A stretch of 16,922 bases of DNA from Burkholderiales bacterium. GTDB lineage: Bacteria; Pseudomonadota; Gammaproteobacteria; Burkholderiales; Burkholderiaceae_C. This document shows positions 1 through 9,400 of the stretch, in pieces. The notes under the pieces were generated by a model, which was not told the origin of the DNA, did not search any database, and saw only the letters and a program-made list of their open reading frames with translations. The translations under genes and the position numbers were made by a program. The DNA is taken from assembly GCA_011391855.1 (NCBI GenBank), contig JAABPT010000422.1, positions 1 through 16,922 on the forward strand. Reading direction: 5' to 3'. Every line of letters starts with the position of its first letter. Position 1 is the stretch's first letter.

Positions 1-1
1 C

Positions 2-1150
2 ACCGCCTCGGGTTTCAACTTCCGCCTGCAGGACCGCGGCGGCCAGGGCCACGAAGCGCTGGTGGCCGCGCGCAACCAGCTGCTGGGCCTGACCGCACAG
101 AGCAAGGTGCTCTCGCAGGTGCGGCCCGACGGGCTGGAAGACGCGCCGCAGCTGCAGGTGGACATCGACCGCGACAAGGCCGCCGCGCTGGGCGTGGGCT
201 TCGACAGCATCAACGCCACGCTGTCGGTGGCGCTGGGCTCGGCGTATGTCAACGACTTCCCCAGCGCCGGCCGGCTGCAGCGCGTGGTGGTGCAGGCCGA
301 CGCCCCGGCGCGCATGCAGCCCGACGACCTGCTGCGCCTGCATGCCACCAACAACAAGGGGCAGCAGGTGCCGCTTGCGGCCTTCGCCAGCACACGCTGG
401 ATCACCGGCGCCATGCAGACCGTGCGCTACAACGGCTACCCGGCCATGCGCATCGGCGGCAGTGCGGCGCCCGGCTTCAGCACCGGCGACGCGATGGCCG
501 AGATGGAACGATTGGCGGCACAACTGCCGGCCGGCTTCGGCTACGAGTGGACGGGTCTTTCGCGCGAGGAAAAGATCGCCGGCAACCAGGCGCTCATCCT
601 GTACGGCTTTGCCATCCTGGCCGTTTTCCTGTGCCTGGCGGCGTTGTACGAAAGCTGGGCCATCCCACTGGCGGTGATTCTGGTCGTGCCACTGGGCGTG
701 TTCGGCGTTGTGCTGGCCACACTGTTCCGCGGCTATGCCAACGACGTGTACTTCCAGGTCGGCCTCATCACCATCATCGGCCTGTCGGCCAAGAATGCGA
801 TCCTCATCATCGAGTTCGCCAAGGACCTGCAGGCGCAAGGCAAGAGCGCCATGGAAGCGGCGCTGGAAGCGGCGCATCTGCGCTTCCGACCCATCGTGAT
901 GACCTCGCTGGCCTTCATCCTGGGCGTGACGCCGCTGTTCCTGGCCAGCGGCGCCGGCTCGGCCAGCCAGCGCGCCATCGGCACCGGCGTTGTGGGCGGC
1001 ATGATCAGCGCGGTGACGCTGTCGGTGCTGTTCGTGCCGGTGTTCTTCGTCGTCGTGCGGCGCATCTTCAAGGGCAGCGAGCGGCAGCGTCGCATGTATG
1101 CACATGAGATGGAGAACAGCAATTTGCACCAACCCTTGGAGGACCGGTGA
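2..1150 (+). CDS. RND multidrug efflux transporter, inner-membrane subunit (AcrB/MexB-like, HAE-1), 3' part only
   Basis: The reading frame is open from the first complete codon at position 2, so the start lies before the window and only about the last 382 residues are present (full AcrB-type pumps are about 1,050). The fragment covers the second periplasmic porter region and the C-terminal membrane half. Visible are hydrophobic helices around 590-760, the family signature GLSAKNAILIIEFAKD (about 779-826), the motif FRPIVMTSLAFILGVTPL, and the terminal helix ending in VPVFFVVVRR. The family exports drugs, dyes, detergents or solvents from the inner membrane and periplasm, driven by the proton gradient, through a tripartite complex. 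The outer-membrane partner follows immediately, with 1 nt between stop and start, so the two are an operon; the membrane-fusion protein should lie upstream. Substrate cannot be inferred. Confidence 0.96.
   Translation, partial: TASGFNFRLQDRGGQGHEALVAARNQLLGLTAQSKVLSQVRPDGLEDAPQLQVDIDRDKAAALGVGFDSINATLSVALGSAYVNDFPSAGRLQRVVVQADAPARMQPDDLLRLHATNNKGQQVPLAAFASTRWITGAMQTVRYNGYPAMRIGGSAAPGFSTGDAMAEMERLAAQLPAGFGYEWTGLSREEKIAGNQALILYGFAILAVFLCLAALYESWAIPLAVILVVPLGVFGVVLATLFRGYANDVYFQVGLITIIGLSAKNAILIIEFAKDLQAQGKSAMEAALEAAHLRFRPIVMTSLAFILGVTPLFLASGAGSASQRAIGTGVVGGMISAVTLSVLFVPVFFVVVRRIFKGSERQRRMYAHEMENSNLHQPLEDR
1138..1143 (+). promoter_or_regulatory. Shine-Dalgarno site of the efflux outer-membrane lipoprotein
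   Basis: GGAGGA lies 8 nt before the ATG at 1152 and inside the 3' end of the pump gene. It decides the start: an in-frame ATG at 1098 would lie 50 bases inside the upstream gene and would bury the lipoprotein signal behind 18 extra residues. Confidence 0.75.
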
Positions 1151-1151
1151 A

Positions 1152-2552
1152 ATGAGGCAGACCCACTTCCGCCTCATGTCCTTTCGCTGGTCCGTCTCGC
1201 TGGCCCTGGCGCCACTGCTGGCGGCCTGCAGCCTGACGCCCGACCACCAGCGGCCGGAACCACCCGTGGCGCCGGCCTGGGTCGATGCCGGCAGCGCCAC
1301 CGGCACGCCCGCGGCCGACCTCGACTGGGCCGACTTCCTGACCGACGAACGCATCCGCGCCCTGGTGCGGCTGGCGCTGCAGAACAACCGCGACCTGCGC
1401 ATCGCGGTGCTCAATGTCGAGCAGGTGCGGGCCTTGTACGGCGTGCAGCGCGCCGACCGGCTGCCCAGCGTCGGCGTCGGTGCCACGGCTGCGCGCTCGG
1501 CCAATGGCGTGGGTGACGTGTACAGCGTGGGCTTTGCCGTCAGCGCCTTCGAGCTGGACCTCTTCGGCCGCGTGAAGGCCTTGTCGGACGCGGCGCTGGC
1601 GCGTTACCTGGCCAGCGACGAAGGCCGGCGCTCGGCGCAGATGACGTTGATCGCGGCCGTGGCCAACGCCGAACTGACACTGCGCGCCGACGAGGAACAA
1701 CTGCAGGTGACACGCAGCACGCTGGCTTCGCGTGCAGAGGTGCTGCGACTGGTGCGTGTGCGTTTCGACGGTGGCGTTTCCGCCGAGCCCGAACTGCGTG
1801 CGGCCGAATCGCTGCTGCTCGGTGCGCGCGCCAACCTGGCAGCCTTGCAGCGCCAGCGCCAGCAGGACCTGAATGCCTTGGTGCTGCTGCTGGGCCAGCC
1901 GCTGCCGGCCGACTTGCCGCCGGCGCCGCCGCTGAACGCCTTGACGCTGGCCGAACTGCCGGTGGGCCTGCCGTCGGAAGTGCTGCTGCAGCGCCCCGAT
2001 ATCCGGGCCGCCGAGCAGCAGCTGATCGCCGCCAACGCCAACATCGGCGCCGCGCGCGCGGCCTTCTTCCCGCGCATCGCGCTCACCGGCAGCGTCGGCA
2101 CGGCCAGCACGCAGTTGTCGGGCCTGTTCGAAAACTCTGCCTGGGCCTTCACCGGCAACCTGCTGCAACCGCTGTTCGACGCCGGCCGCAACCAGGCGAA
2201 CCTGGAGGCCGCACGCGCGGCGCACGGCATCGCGGTGGCGCAGTACGAAAAGGCGATCCAGGTCGCCTTCCGCGAAGTGGCCGATGCGCTGGCCGGGCGC
2301 GCCACGCTGGGCGAACAGCTGGCGGCGCAGCAGGCCCAGGTGGCGGCCGAGGCGCGCCGTGTCGAGCTGGCCGACCTGCTGCTGCGGGGCGGCGCCGCCA
2401 CCCTGCTGGACAGCCTGGACGCAGAACGTGTGCTGCTGCTGGCACGCCAGCAGACGGTGCTGCTGCAACTGGCGCGGCTGCAGAACGAGGTGCTGCTGTA
2501 CCGAGTGCTGGGCGGCGGTGCCGGCGCAACGGCGGTGGCGGCCGTGGAGTAG
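1152..2552 (+). CDS. Efflux-system outer-membrane lipoprotein, NodT/OprM (TolC-like) family
   Basis: A 466-residue outer-membrane channel component of the tripartite RND pump encoded just upstream. The N-terminus is a type II signal ending in LLAAC, with Cys26 as the predicted lipidated residue. The sequence continues with the family's RPEPPVAPAW segment, then two TolC-like halves. The first half holds the ELDLFGRVKALSDAALARYL motif. The second holds LLQRPDI at residues 278-284, followed by the AANANIGAARAAFFPRIALTGSVG stretch and LLQPLFDAGRNQANLEAARA. Length is normal for OprM/NodT proteins. Known members form trimers with a barrel in the outer membrane and a helical tunnel across the periplasm. 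The start is chosen by the GGAGGA site and the lipobox. The gene ends 18 bp from the convergent caspase-like gene. Specificity is unknown. Confidence 0.95.
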   Translation: MRQTHFRLMSFRWSVSLALAPLLAACSLTPDHQRPEPPVAPAWVDAGSATGTPAADLDWADFLTDERIRALVRLALQNNRDLRIAVLNVEQVRALYGVQRADRLPSVGVGATAARSANGVGDVYSVGFAVSAFELDLFGRVKALSDAALARYLASDEGRRSAQMTLIAAVANAELTLRADEEQLQVTRSTLASRAEVLRLVRVRFDGGVSAEPELRAAESLLLGARANLAALQRQRQQDLNALVLLLGQPLPADLPPAPPLNALTLAELPVGLPSEVLLQRPDIRAAEQQLIAANANIGAARAAFFPRIALTGSVGTASTQLSGLFENSAWAFTGNLLQPLFDAGRNQANLEAARAAHGIAVAQYEKAIQVAFREVADALAGRATLGEQLAAQQAQVAAEARRVELADLLLRGGAATLLDSLDAERVLLLARQQTVLLQLARLQNEVLLYRVLGGGAGATAVAAVE

Positions 2553-2570
2553 CCGCCTGCACGCGCCGCG

Positions 2571-3434
2571 TCAGTTCGCGAAGGCCGTCTGCCGGTTCGA
2601 CGCGTTGCTCTCCAGTTGCGGCACCTGCGAGAACTTGCCTTTCAGTTCGGCCCGGACCTTGTCGATCACGGCCTTGCGCGAGAGCTTGTTCTGCGTGGCC
2701 AGCATGGTCTTCACGAAGCAGTAGGTGAACGCGCCGCTGTAGCGGCCGTTGAAGTACGCGTCGGCGCTGGTCTGGTTGGCCTTGCAGCCGGTCCACAAGA
2801 TGTGGTGCTGGGCCGAGGTGGCGTCCTTTGGCGCGGCCTTCGCCTTGGCCTTCGGCGCCGGGCGGTCGATGGCAAACCCGCGCACCACGTGCTGCTTCAC
2901 CGGCCCCTGCAATTCACCCGCGGGCGGCGCCACGTAACGCGGCCGCGGCGCATTCAGGCCGAATTCGGCGCCGCGCAGGCCGCTGCCGCTGTGGCAGGTG
3001 TCCAGGTACACCTCGAGCAGCACGCTTTCGGGCAACTGCTGGAAGAGGTCGTGGAATTCGTCGTCGCTGATGATGCGCGCCGGGTCCCACATGCTGCCTT
3101 TCTGCGCAATGTCGTAGGGCACGAAGGCTTCGTCCATGCCGTCGGGTTCGTCGCCGCCCTTGTCGGCCATCTGCGTGCCGTGCGAAGACAGGCTGAACAG
3201 CAGGTACTGGATCTTGCCGGCCTTGGCCGCGGCGACGGCCGCTTTCAGCTGCGCCATGATGTTGGCCTTGGTGGCCTGCGCATCGGTCAGCACCGTGACT
3301 TCCGAAGCCTTGAAGCCGAGCAGGCTCTTGCACAGCGAAGCCATGTCCTTGGCGTCGTTCACGCAGCCGTTCAGCGCGAACTGCGGATAGTTGGCGAACT
3401 TGTTGATGCCGACGCAGATGGCCTTCTTGGTCAT
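2571..3434 (-). CDS. Caspase-like (metacaspase/orthocaspase, peptidase C14) protein
   Basis: A 287-residue protein with a caspase p20-like fold signature. It starts with MTKKAICVGINKFANYP (first strand), then GCVNDAKDM. The catalytic dyad is visible: His85 in LFSLSSHGTQ and Cys147 in YLDTCHSGSG. The acidic GDEPDGMDEAFVPYD stretch that follows His85 is typical of metacaspase-type enzymes. Residues about 191-205 form a Pro/Ala/Lys-rich linker (PAPKAKAKAAPKDA), followed by a p10-like part containing HHILWTGCKANQTSADA and GRYSGAFTYCF. Known metacaspases cleave after Arg or Lys and are often activated by cutting between the two subunits, so the lysine-rich linker is a plausible site (inference). 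There is no signal peptide or membrane segment, so it is cytoplasmic. The start has GAGGAG 5 nt upstream (3440-3445). It is convergent with the efflux operon and divergent from fhs, so it has no operon partner. Its role (stress, regulated death or defence) is not shown. Confidence 0.9.
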   Translation of the reverse strand: MTKKAICVGINKFANYPQFALNGCVNDAKDMASLCKSLLGFKASEVTVLTDAQATKANIMAQLKAAVAAAKAGKIQYLLFSLSSHGTQMADKGGDEPDGMDEAFVPYDIAQKGSMWDPARIISDDEFHDLFQQLPESVLLEVYLDTCHSGSGLRGAEFGLNAPRPRYVAPPAGELQGPVKQHVVRGFAIDRPAPKAKAKAAPKDATSAQHHILWTGCKANQTSADAYFNGRYSGAFTYCFVKTMLATQNKLSRKAVIDKVRAELKGKFSQVPQLESNASNRQTAFAN

Positions 3435-3613
3435 GGAAGCTCCTCGTGGTTGGGGTGGGCGCACTATGAATGCCGTGGCCGTCGCTGGCCATCCCTAGCG
3501 CGCAGCACCTTGTGTTGGGTCAAGTGCAGGCGGCACGCCGCCCTGGCCACGGCGGCTGGCGCGGCTGCCGTCACAATCCGGCCCGAACGCCCGGACCCCG
3601 CACCGGAACCCCT

Positions 3614-3617
3614 GGAG
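3614..3617 (+). promoter_or_regulatory. Shine-Dalgarno site fixing the GTG start of fhs
   Basis: GGAG lies 5 nt before the GTG at 3623. The frame is open 51 codons further upstream to 3470, but that extension is Arg/Gly/Pro-rich low-complexity sequence with no place in the family. It would also run into the divergent promoter region of the caspase-like gene. Confidence 0.55.
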
Positions 3618-3622
3618 ACAAC

Positions 3623-5299
3623 GTGCCCCTGAGCGACATCGAGATCGCGCGCCGGACCCCCATGCGCCGCATCACCGAGCTGGCGCGCGACCGCCTGGGC
3701 ATCGCCGACGAACACCTGGTGCCCTACGGCCACTACAAGGCCAAGCTGTCGCTGGACCACATCGCCACGCTGCAGGGGCGGCCCGAGGGCAAGCTGGTCC
3801 TGGTCACCGCGATCAGCCCCACGCCGGCCGGCGAGGGCAAGACCACCACCACGGTGGGCCTGGGCGACGCGCTCTGGCACATCGGCAAGAAGGCCATGAT
3901 CGCGCTGCGCGAGCCCTCGCTGGGCCCGGTGTTCGGCATGAAGGGCGGCGCCACCGGCGGTGGCCTGGCGCAGGTGGTGCCCATGGACGACATCAACCTG
4001 CACTTCACCGGCGACTTCAACGCCGTGGCGCTGGCCAACAACCTGCTGGCCGCGGCCCTTGACAACCACCTCCACCACGGCAATGCGCTGGGCATCGACG
4101 TGCGCCGCATCAGCTGGCGCCGCGTGGTGGACATGAACGACCGCGCACTGCGCGACATCACCGTGGGCCTGGGCGGGCCGGCCAACGGTTACCCGCGGCA
4201 GGACGGCTTCGACATCGTGGTGGCCTCGGAAGTGATGGCCATCCTGTGCCTGGCCACTTCGCTGCAGGACCTGAAGGCACGGCTGGGGCGCATCGTGGTG
4301 GCCGAGACGCGCGACCGCCGCCCGGTGCGCGCCTGCGACCTGCGTGTGCACGGCGCGATGACGGTGCTGTTGAAGGACGCGCTGGCGCCCAACCTGGTGC
4401 AGACGCTGGAGCAGACGCCGGCGCTGCTGCATGGTGGGCCGTTCGCGAATATCGCGCACGGCTGCAATTCGCTGATCGGCACCCAGACCGCCCTGCGGCT
4501 GGCCGATTACGTGGTCACCGAGGCCGGTTTCGGCGCCGACCTCGGGGCCGAGAAATTCATCGACATCAAGTGCCGCGCCTCGGGCCTGCGCCCGGCCTGC
4601 GCCGTGCTGGTAGCCACCGTGCGCGCGCTCAAATTCCACGGCGGCGTGGCGCTGGGCGACTTGCAGGCCGAGGACCTGCCGGCGCTGCGCCGCGGCCTGG
4701 CCAACCTGGAGCGCCACCTGCACAACCTGCGCGACGTCTTCGGCCTGCCCTGCGTGGTGGCGGTGAACCACTTCGGCGGCGACACCGAGGCCGAACACGC
4801 GCTGCTGCGCGACGACCTGGCGCGGCTGGGCGCGGCGGTGATCACGGCACGCCATTGGGCCGAAGGCGGGCGCGGCGCGGTGGACCTGGCGCACGAAGTG
4901 GTGCGGCTGTGCGAGCAGCCGTCCACGCTGCGCTTCGCCTATGACGACGACGCCCCGCTGTGGGACAAGATGCGGGCCGTGGCCATGCGGGTGTACGGTG
5001 CCGCCGACGTGAGCGCCCCGGCGCCGGTACGCGCCCAGATCGACCGCCTGCAGGCCGCCGGCTACGGCCACCTGCCGGTGTGCGTGGCCAAGACCCAGTA
5101 CAGCTTTGCCACCGACCCCACGCTGCGCGGCGCCCCGGTGGGGCACACCGTGAACGTGCGCGAGGTGCGGCTGGCCGCGGGTGCCGAATTCGTGGTCATG
5201 GTCTGCGGCGACGTGATGACGATGCCGGGGCTGCCCAAGGCGCCGTCGGCCGAACATATCGACATCGACGAGGCCGGCCGCATCGTCGGCCTGAGTTGA
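3623..5299 (+). CDS. fhs: Formate-tetrahydrofolate ligase (10-formyl-THF synthetase)
   Basis: A cytoplasmic enzyme joining formate to tetrahydrofolate with ATP, giving 10-formyl-THF for purine synthesis, Met-tRNA formylation and other one-carbon metabolism. With the GTG start the product is 558 residues, the normal size for the family. The N-terminus runs PLSDIEIARRTPMRRITELA. The family's P-loop, TPAGEGKTTT, is at residues 67-76. The diagnostic EPSLGPVFGMKGGATGGG is at residues 97-114, and GGPFANIAHGCNS and EAGFGADLGAEKF follow. The C-terminus contains CGDVMTMPGLPKAPSAE, also typical. The gene lies alone, without folD, formate dehydrogenase or serine-cycle genes beside it. The WYL regulator follows after 39 bp and may be co-transcribed. 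A 188-bp gap separates it from the divergent caspase-like gene, and its promoter should be there, although no strong one was recognised. Confidence 0.97.
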   Translation: MPLSDIEIARRTPMRRITELARDRLGIADEHLVPYGHYKAKLSLDHIATLQGRPEGKLVLVTAISPTPAGEGKTTTTVGLGDALWHIGKKAMIALREPSLGPVFGMKGGATGGGLAQVVPMDDINLHFTGDFNAVALANNLLAAALDNHLHHGNALGIDVRRISWRRVVDMNDRALRDITVGLGGPANGYPRQDGFDIVVASEVMAILCLATSLQDLKARLGRIVVAETRDRRPVRACDLRVHGAMTVLLKDALAPNLVQTLEQTPALLHGGPFANIAHGCNSLIGTQTALRLADYVVTEAGFGADLGAEKFIDIKCRASGLRPACAVLVATVRALKFHGGVALGDLQAEDLPALRRGLANLERHLHNLRDVFGLPCVVAVNHFGGDTEAEHALLRDDLARLGAAVITARHWAEGGRGAVDLAHEVVRLCEQPSTLRFAYDDDAPLWDKMRAVAMRVYGAADVSAPAPVRAQIDRLQAAGYGHLPVCVAKTQYSFATDPTLRGAPVGHTVNVREVRLAAGAEFVVMVCGDVMTMPGLPKAPSAEHIDIDEAGRIVGLS

Positions 5300-5338
5300 C
5301 GGGCCGGCCACACGGCTGCGCTTGAAGGAGCGAAGCGA

Positions 5339-6319
5339 TTGGCCAACAACACCGCGCGCCTGTGCCGCATCGAGACGCTGATCCGCGCTCGCGGCCATGT
5401 CAGCTTTGCCACGCTGCTGGCGGAACTGGAAGTTTCGCCGGCCACGCTGAAGCGCGACCTGGAATTCCTGCGCAGCCGGCTGGGCGCACCGATCGAATAC
5501 GACCGCGACCTCAACGGCTACCGTTTCGGTGCCGCCTACGCCGGCGGCCGGCACGAACTGCCGGGGCTGTGGTTCGACGAGGCCGAGCTGTATTCGCTGC
5601 TCACCGCGCACCAGTTGCTGAGCAGCCTGGACGCCCACGGCCTGCTGAGCCGCCACCTGCAGCCGCTGCTGGGCCGCATCCACCAGTTGCTGGGCAGCGG
5701 CGAGGGCGCTGCCGCCGAGATGCTGATGCAGCGCGTGAAGATCGTCACCGCGCTGCGGCGGCCGGTGCCGAGCCAGTTCTTCGAGCGCGTCAGTGCCGCG
5801 CTGTTGTCGCGCCGGAGGCTGCACCTGCGTTACCTCACGCGCGGCCGCAGCGAGGTGGGTGAGCGCGACGTCTCGCCGCAGCGGCTGGTGCACTACCGCA
5901 ACACCTGGTACCTGGACGCGTGGTGCCACCGGGTGAATGCGCTGCGGCGTTTTGCACTGGACGCGATGGAAACAGCCGCCTTGCTGGACGAGGCCGCCAC
6001 CGAGCTGCCGCTGGCCGAAGTGCAGGCGAAGATGGACGCCGGCTACGGCATCTACGCCGGTGGCCGACGGCGCTGGGCCGTGCTGGAATTCGACGCGCGG
6101 GCCGCGTTGTGGGCCAGCCGCGAGGAGTGGCATCCGGAGCAGAAGGGGCGCTGGCTGGCCGACGGACGCTACGAACTGCGGCTGCCCTACGTGGACGACA
6201 CCGAGCTGGTAATGGACATCCTGCGTCAGGGCGAACAGGTGAGGGTGCTGGCGCCGGCGGCGCTGGTGGCGGCGGTTCGGCAGCGGCTGGAGGCGGCGGC
6301 GGCGCTTTATCGCCAGTAG
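5339..6319 (+). CDS. WYL-domain transcriptional regulator with N-terminal HTH (DeoR/YafY-like)
   Basis: A 326-residue protein. Residues about 9-61 form a winged helix-turn-helix: RIETLIRARGHVSFATLLAE, then a recognition helix around SPATLKRDLEFLRSRLG, then the wing ending in YDRDLNGYRF. The WYL domain begins near residue 158. It contains LHLRYLTRGRS, the Arg-rich strand VSPQRLVHYRNT and the name-giving Trp190-Tyr191-Leu192, and is followed by a WCX-like C-terminal part. WYL domains are thought to bind a ligand, in some cases nucleic acid or nucleotides, and so control the attached HTH. The start is a TTG supported by GAAGGAG at 5324-5330, 8 nt upstream; no in-frame ATG lies near. The gene follows fhs by 39 bp in the same direction. 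Its targets are unknown. It converges with the glucan locus, and nothing in the sequence links it to that locus. Confidence 0.93.
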   Translation: MANNTARLCRIETLIRARGHVSFATLLAELEVSPATLKRDLEFLRSRLGAPIEYDRDLNGYRFGAAYAGGRHELPGLWFDEAELYSLLTAHQLLSSLDAHGLLSRHLQPLLGRIHQLLGSGEGAAAEMLMQRVKIVTALRRPVPSQFFERVSAALLSRRRLHLRYLTRGRSEVGERDVSPQRLVHYRNTWYLDAWCHRVNALRRFALDAMETAALLDEAATELPLAEVQAKMDAGYGIYAGGRRRWAVLEFDARAALWASREEWHPEQKGRWLADGRYELRLPYVDDTELVMDILRQGEQVRVLAPAALVAAVRQRLEAAAALYRQ

Positions 6320-6407
6320 CGCACCCTCGTTCGCGACCACCCGCGTCAGCGCGTGAACGATGGCACGTGTAGCCCTCGCTCGCGTTCCCTGAGGCCGAGG
6401 ACCAGCC

Positions 6408-9400
6408 TCAAGCCTCGTCGAATCGGATCGTCGCCTCCAAGGCCTGCACGCCCTGCGGGGCGAAGCTGCGGTCGGGGCAGTCGTGCCAGCCCCGTTCGGT
6501 GAGTACCCGCAGCCGGGTCGTCGTCCCCCGGCGGTAGCGGCACGGAATGCGTGCCCAGGTGAAGCTCAGCTCGCCGTCGTCGGGAATTTCAGCTTCGTCG
6601 ACCAGCACCGGGTCGAAGCGCACGCGCCCACCTTGCATTCGCAGGCCCAGCTCGCCCCAGCGGGTGAGGATCTCTTCCTTCACTTGGCCCGTCATGCCTG
6701 GTTGCTGCGCGCCGCCGCCGGCCGGCGTGTGGCTGTAGGGGTCGGCCGGAAAGGCGCCATAGGAGGCAGCGTCCTTGTGGTAGCCCAGGCCGCTGCGCAC
6801 GCGGCGGTAAAAGTCCTTCAGCGCGGGCAGTTCCGGTGCTTGGGCGTCAGCCGCTTCGAAGACGCGTTCCTGCACCGCCAGCAGCAGCTTGGCCACCATA
6901 TGCCAATAGATGCAGCCCAGGCCTTCGTAGCCGAACATGGTGCCCGAGCGGCCTGTGAAGGCGTGGTGGTTCAGCACGCGGTCGTAGGCTTCGGCCAGCG
7001 GTTGCAGTGCAGCGCCCAGGTCGGCACCTGCGGCTTCCAGGTCACCACGGTTGGCCAGCCCGGGAGCGAAGCGGACGGTGCCGTCGCTTTGCTGCTGCAG
7101 CAGGTCGTTGCGGCCGGCCGCCAGCAAGGTTTGCGTAATGGGCAGCGCCAGCGCTTCGGCGTCGAGCCGGTTGCGTTCCAGGAAGCCGGGCAGGCGGCGG
7201 TCGGGGTAGAGCAGGAAGCTGTTCCGGTCGGCCGTGTACAGCGGGCTGGCGTACAGCGCGTCCAGCAGCGCCACCGATTCGGGCAGCGTCAGCAGGCCGC
7301 AGGACAGCAGCGCCACCTGGCCTTCGAGCATGGGGTACAGGTGCGCAACCTCGGCCGCGCCGCCGCCAAAGTCGACCAGGTTGTAGCTGTGATGGAGACC
7401 ATCGCCGCGCCGGTTGGCGTGCAGGCTGGCGTCGACCAGCGGCAGCAGGTCGTGTGCCAGCGCGGCCAGCAGGCCGGCCGGCGCCACGGCGGGTTCGCGC
7501 CCGGCGCTGCCGCGATAGGCCTGGGTGCGCCAGGGGTCGAGCAGGGCGCCGGCCGCGTCGACGAAGCTGCGCCGGGCCGTGGCGTCATGCACGGCCTGCA
7601 GCGACGTGCTGCGCACCAGGTCGCCGAAACGGTGCAGCGCCTGCAGCGTGGCCGCCGAAGTGGCGAACGGCTGCTGTGCCGCAGGCAGGGCGGCCAGGAA
7701 GACGAGGAAGCGGCGCAGGTAGGCCAGCGTCACCACCGAGAGCCCGTAGCCAGCCAGCGCATTGTTGGCGTCGTTCCACTCTGGCCGCTGCGTGTGCAGC
7801 CACAGGCCACCGCCGGGCACCAGGCTGCCGGCCTTGGCGAGCAGGATGACGGCCAGTTTTTCACCCAGCGTGGCCAGCGCGGGCAGGCCGTCGTCGCCAC
7901 AGACGCGCAGCCCGTCGGTGCCGAGCCTTGCGGCGCGAGCATGGGCACGCTCATGCGCCGCTTCGTCGAAGTCGATGGTGTCCTTGGGGTGCTGCACCTG
8001 CTGCAGGTGCGGCTTCAGCCGGTAGGGCACGTCGGCAAAGCTGAACAGCGCGCGATCCCACACGCTGGCCAGCGTGGCCGGGTCGTGCGCCTGCGCCGCT
8101 TCCAGCAGTCGCAGCAGGTAGATGATCTGGTGGTCGCCCCAGTAGCCGATGTGGCTCCAGGGGTTGTGCGGCTCGGGCACCTCCCAGTCGATGCCGGCGC
8201 GGCTGATGCGGTAGGGGTTGTAGCCGTCGGGCGTCATGGCGCCCAGGAAGGTGGCGATCATCGAACCCAGGTACGCCGGCTCGCTGGTGGCCAGGGCCTC
8301 CCAGTTCTGGAAGATGTCGCGCCAGTTGCCCTGGTAGTCCAGCACGCGCCGGCCGGCCGCGTCGCGCACGCGGATCGAAAATTTGTTCCACGGCCGGCTG
8401 GGGTCGCCGTGGCGCCGGCTGAAGGTCAGCGGCAGGTATTCCAGCACCAGTCGCTCCGCCTGTGGGCCTAGTTCGCGCGCCGCGGCCAGCGCGGTTTCGC
8501 GCTCCAGCTGTGCCGGCCAGGCGGCCGCGGCCTGCGCCAGCTGCTCGCCCACGGCGTGGTGGCGCTGGCGCGCGAAGGCCAGCAGGTCGTCGCGGTCGAA
8601 GCGGGTGCCGTCCACGAAGACGCCGCCGCGCATGATGTTGAACAGCACGTTGGCACGGTGGTGCGCGGCGGCCATGGGGTCGTTGGACGACTGCAGGCCG
8701 TCGGCGCGCGCCAGCAATTCGTCCACGCCGGCGGTGTTGCGAGCGACCGCCTGGCGGATCTGCGCGGGTGTGCCGCCGCCGGCGGCCAGGCGCTGGGCCA
8801 GTTCGAAGGCCTCGACCTGCGAGCGCGGGCTGTCGACGACGAGGTGCCACTCCATGGCGCCGGCCTGGGGCGAGAGCTTGGCGTCGAAATTCACCAGCCA
8901 GGCACCGCGCTGGCCGCGCGTGAGCGTCTCGGCCTGCACCTGCCCGGTACGGCAGAAGGCACCCACCTGCTGCGCCGAAAGCAGCGAACGCGCGCCAGCC
9001 GGCAGCCCGGCGTGCCAGGCCGTCAGCGCCTGGAACGACTCCTTGGGCTCGGCGCGGTCCCAGATCTGCGCATACAGCGTGAACAGCCCCAGGCGCCCGC
9101 CAGCGGCGGACTCGTTCCACTTATAGGCGTCGGCCAGGCTGCTCATGGTGCTGGCGTGCTCGAAGCTCACGCCGGGCGGCATCAGGTTGAGCAATCCGTC
9201 GAGCACGCGCACCGACACCGAACCTTGCAGCGCCTGCAGCCGGGCGGTGCGGATCAAGCCCAGGCCAGCCTCGCTGGACCATTCGTACTGGAACGCCAGC
9301 CGGCCCGAAGGATGGACTTCGCGGAAACGCAGCCTCGTACTGGAAAGGTTCTTCCACACCGAGCGGCGGCCGGCCGAACCGTCCAGGCGCGGGGCAAAGG

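Noticed and set aside
3518..3523. TTGACC on the minus strand as -35 box of the caspase-like gene
   Set aside because: No acceptable -10 box lies 16-18 bp downstream, so a promoter could not be supported.
3537..3556. GCCGCC-8-GGCGGC hairpin in the fhs leader as a riboswitch or attenuator
   Set aside because: It is short and GC-only, with no conserved riboswitch core or terminator partner recognisable; it is likely compositional.
3464..6340. 958-codon minus-strand open frame opposite fhs and the WYL gene
   Set aside because: It covers two well-supported plus-strand genes; the translation is His/Gln/Arg/Val-rich and without motifs.
6390..6410. Inverted repeat TGAGGC-9-GCCTCA at the 3' end of the phosphorylase-like gene as a terminator
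   Set aside because: The stem is only 6 bp, overlaps the stop codon and has no U-tract; in such GC-rich sequence this can arise by chance.
6483..8471. Long plus-strand open frame opposite the phosphorylase-like gene
   Set aside because: Composition is Gln/Arg/Val/Gly-rich without recognisable motifs. It is a shadow of the high-GC gene on the other strand, whose protein has clear conserved motifs.
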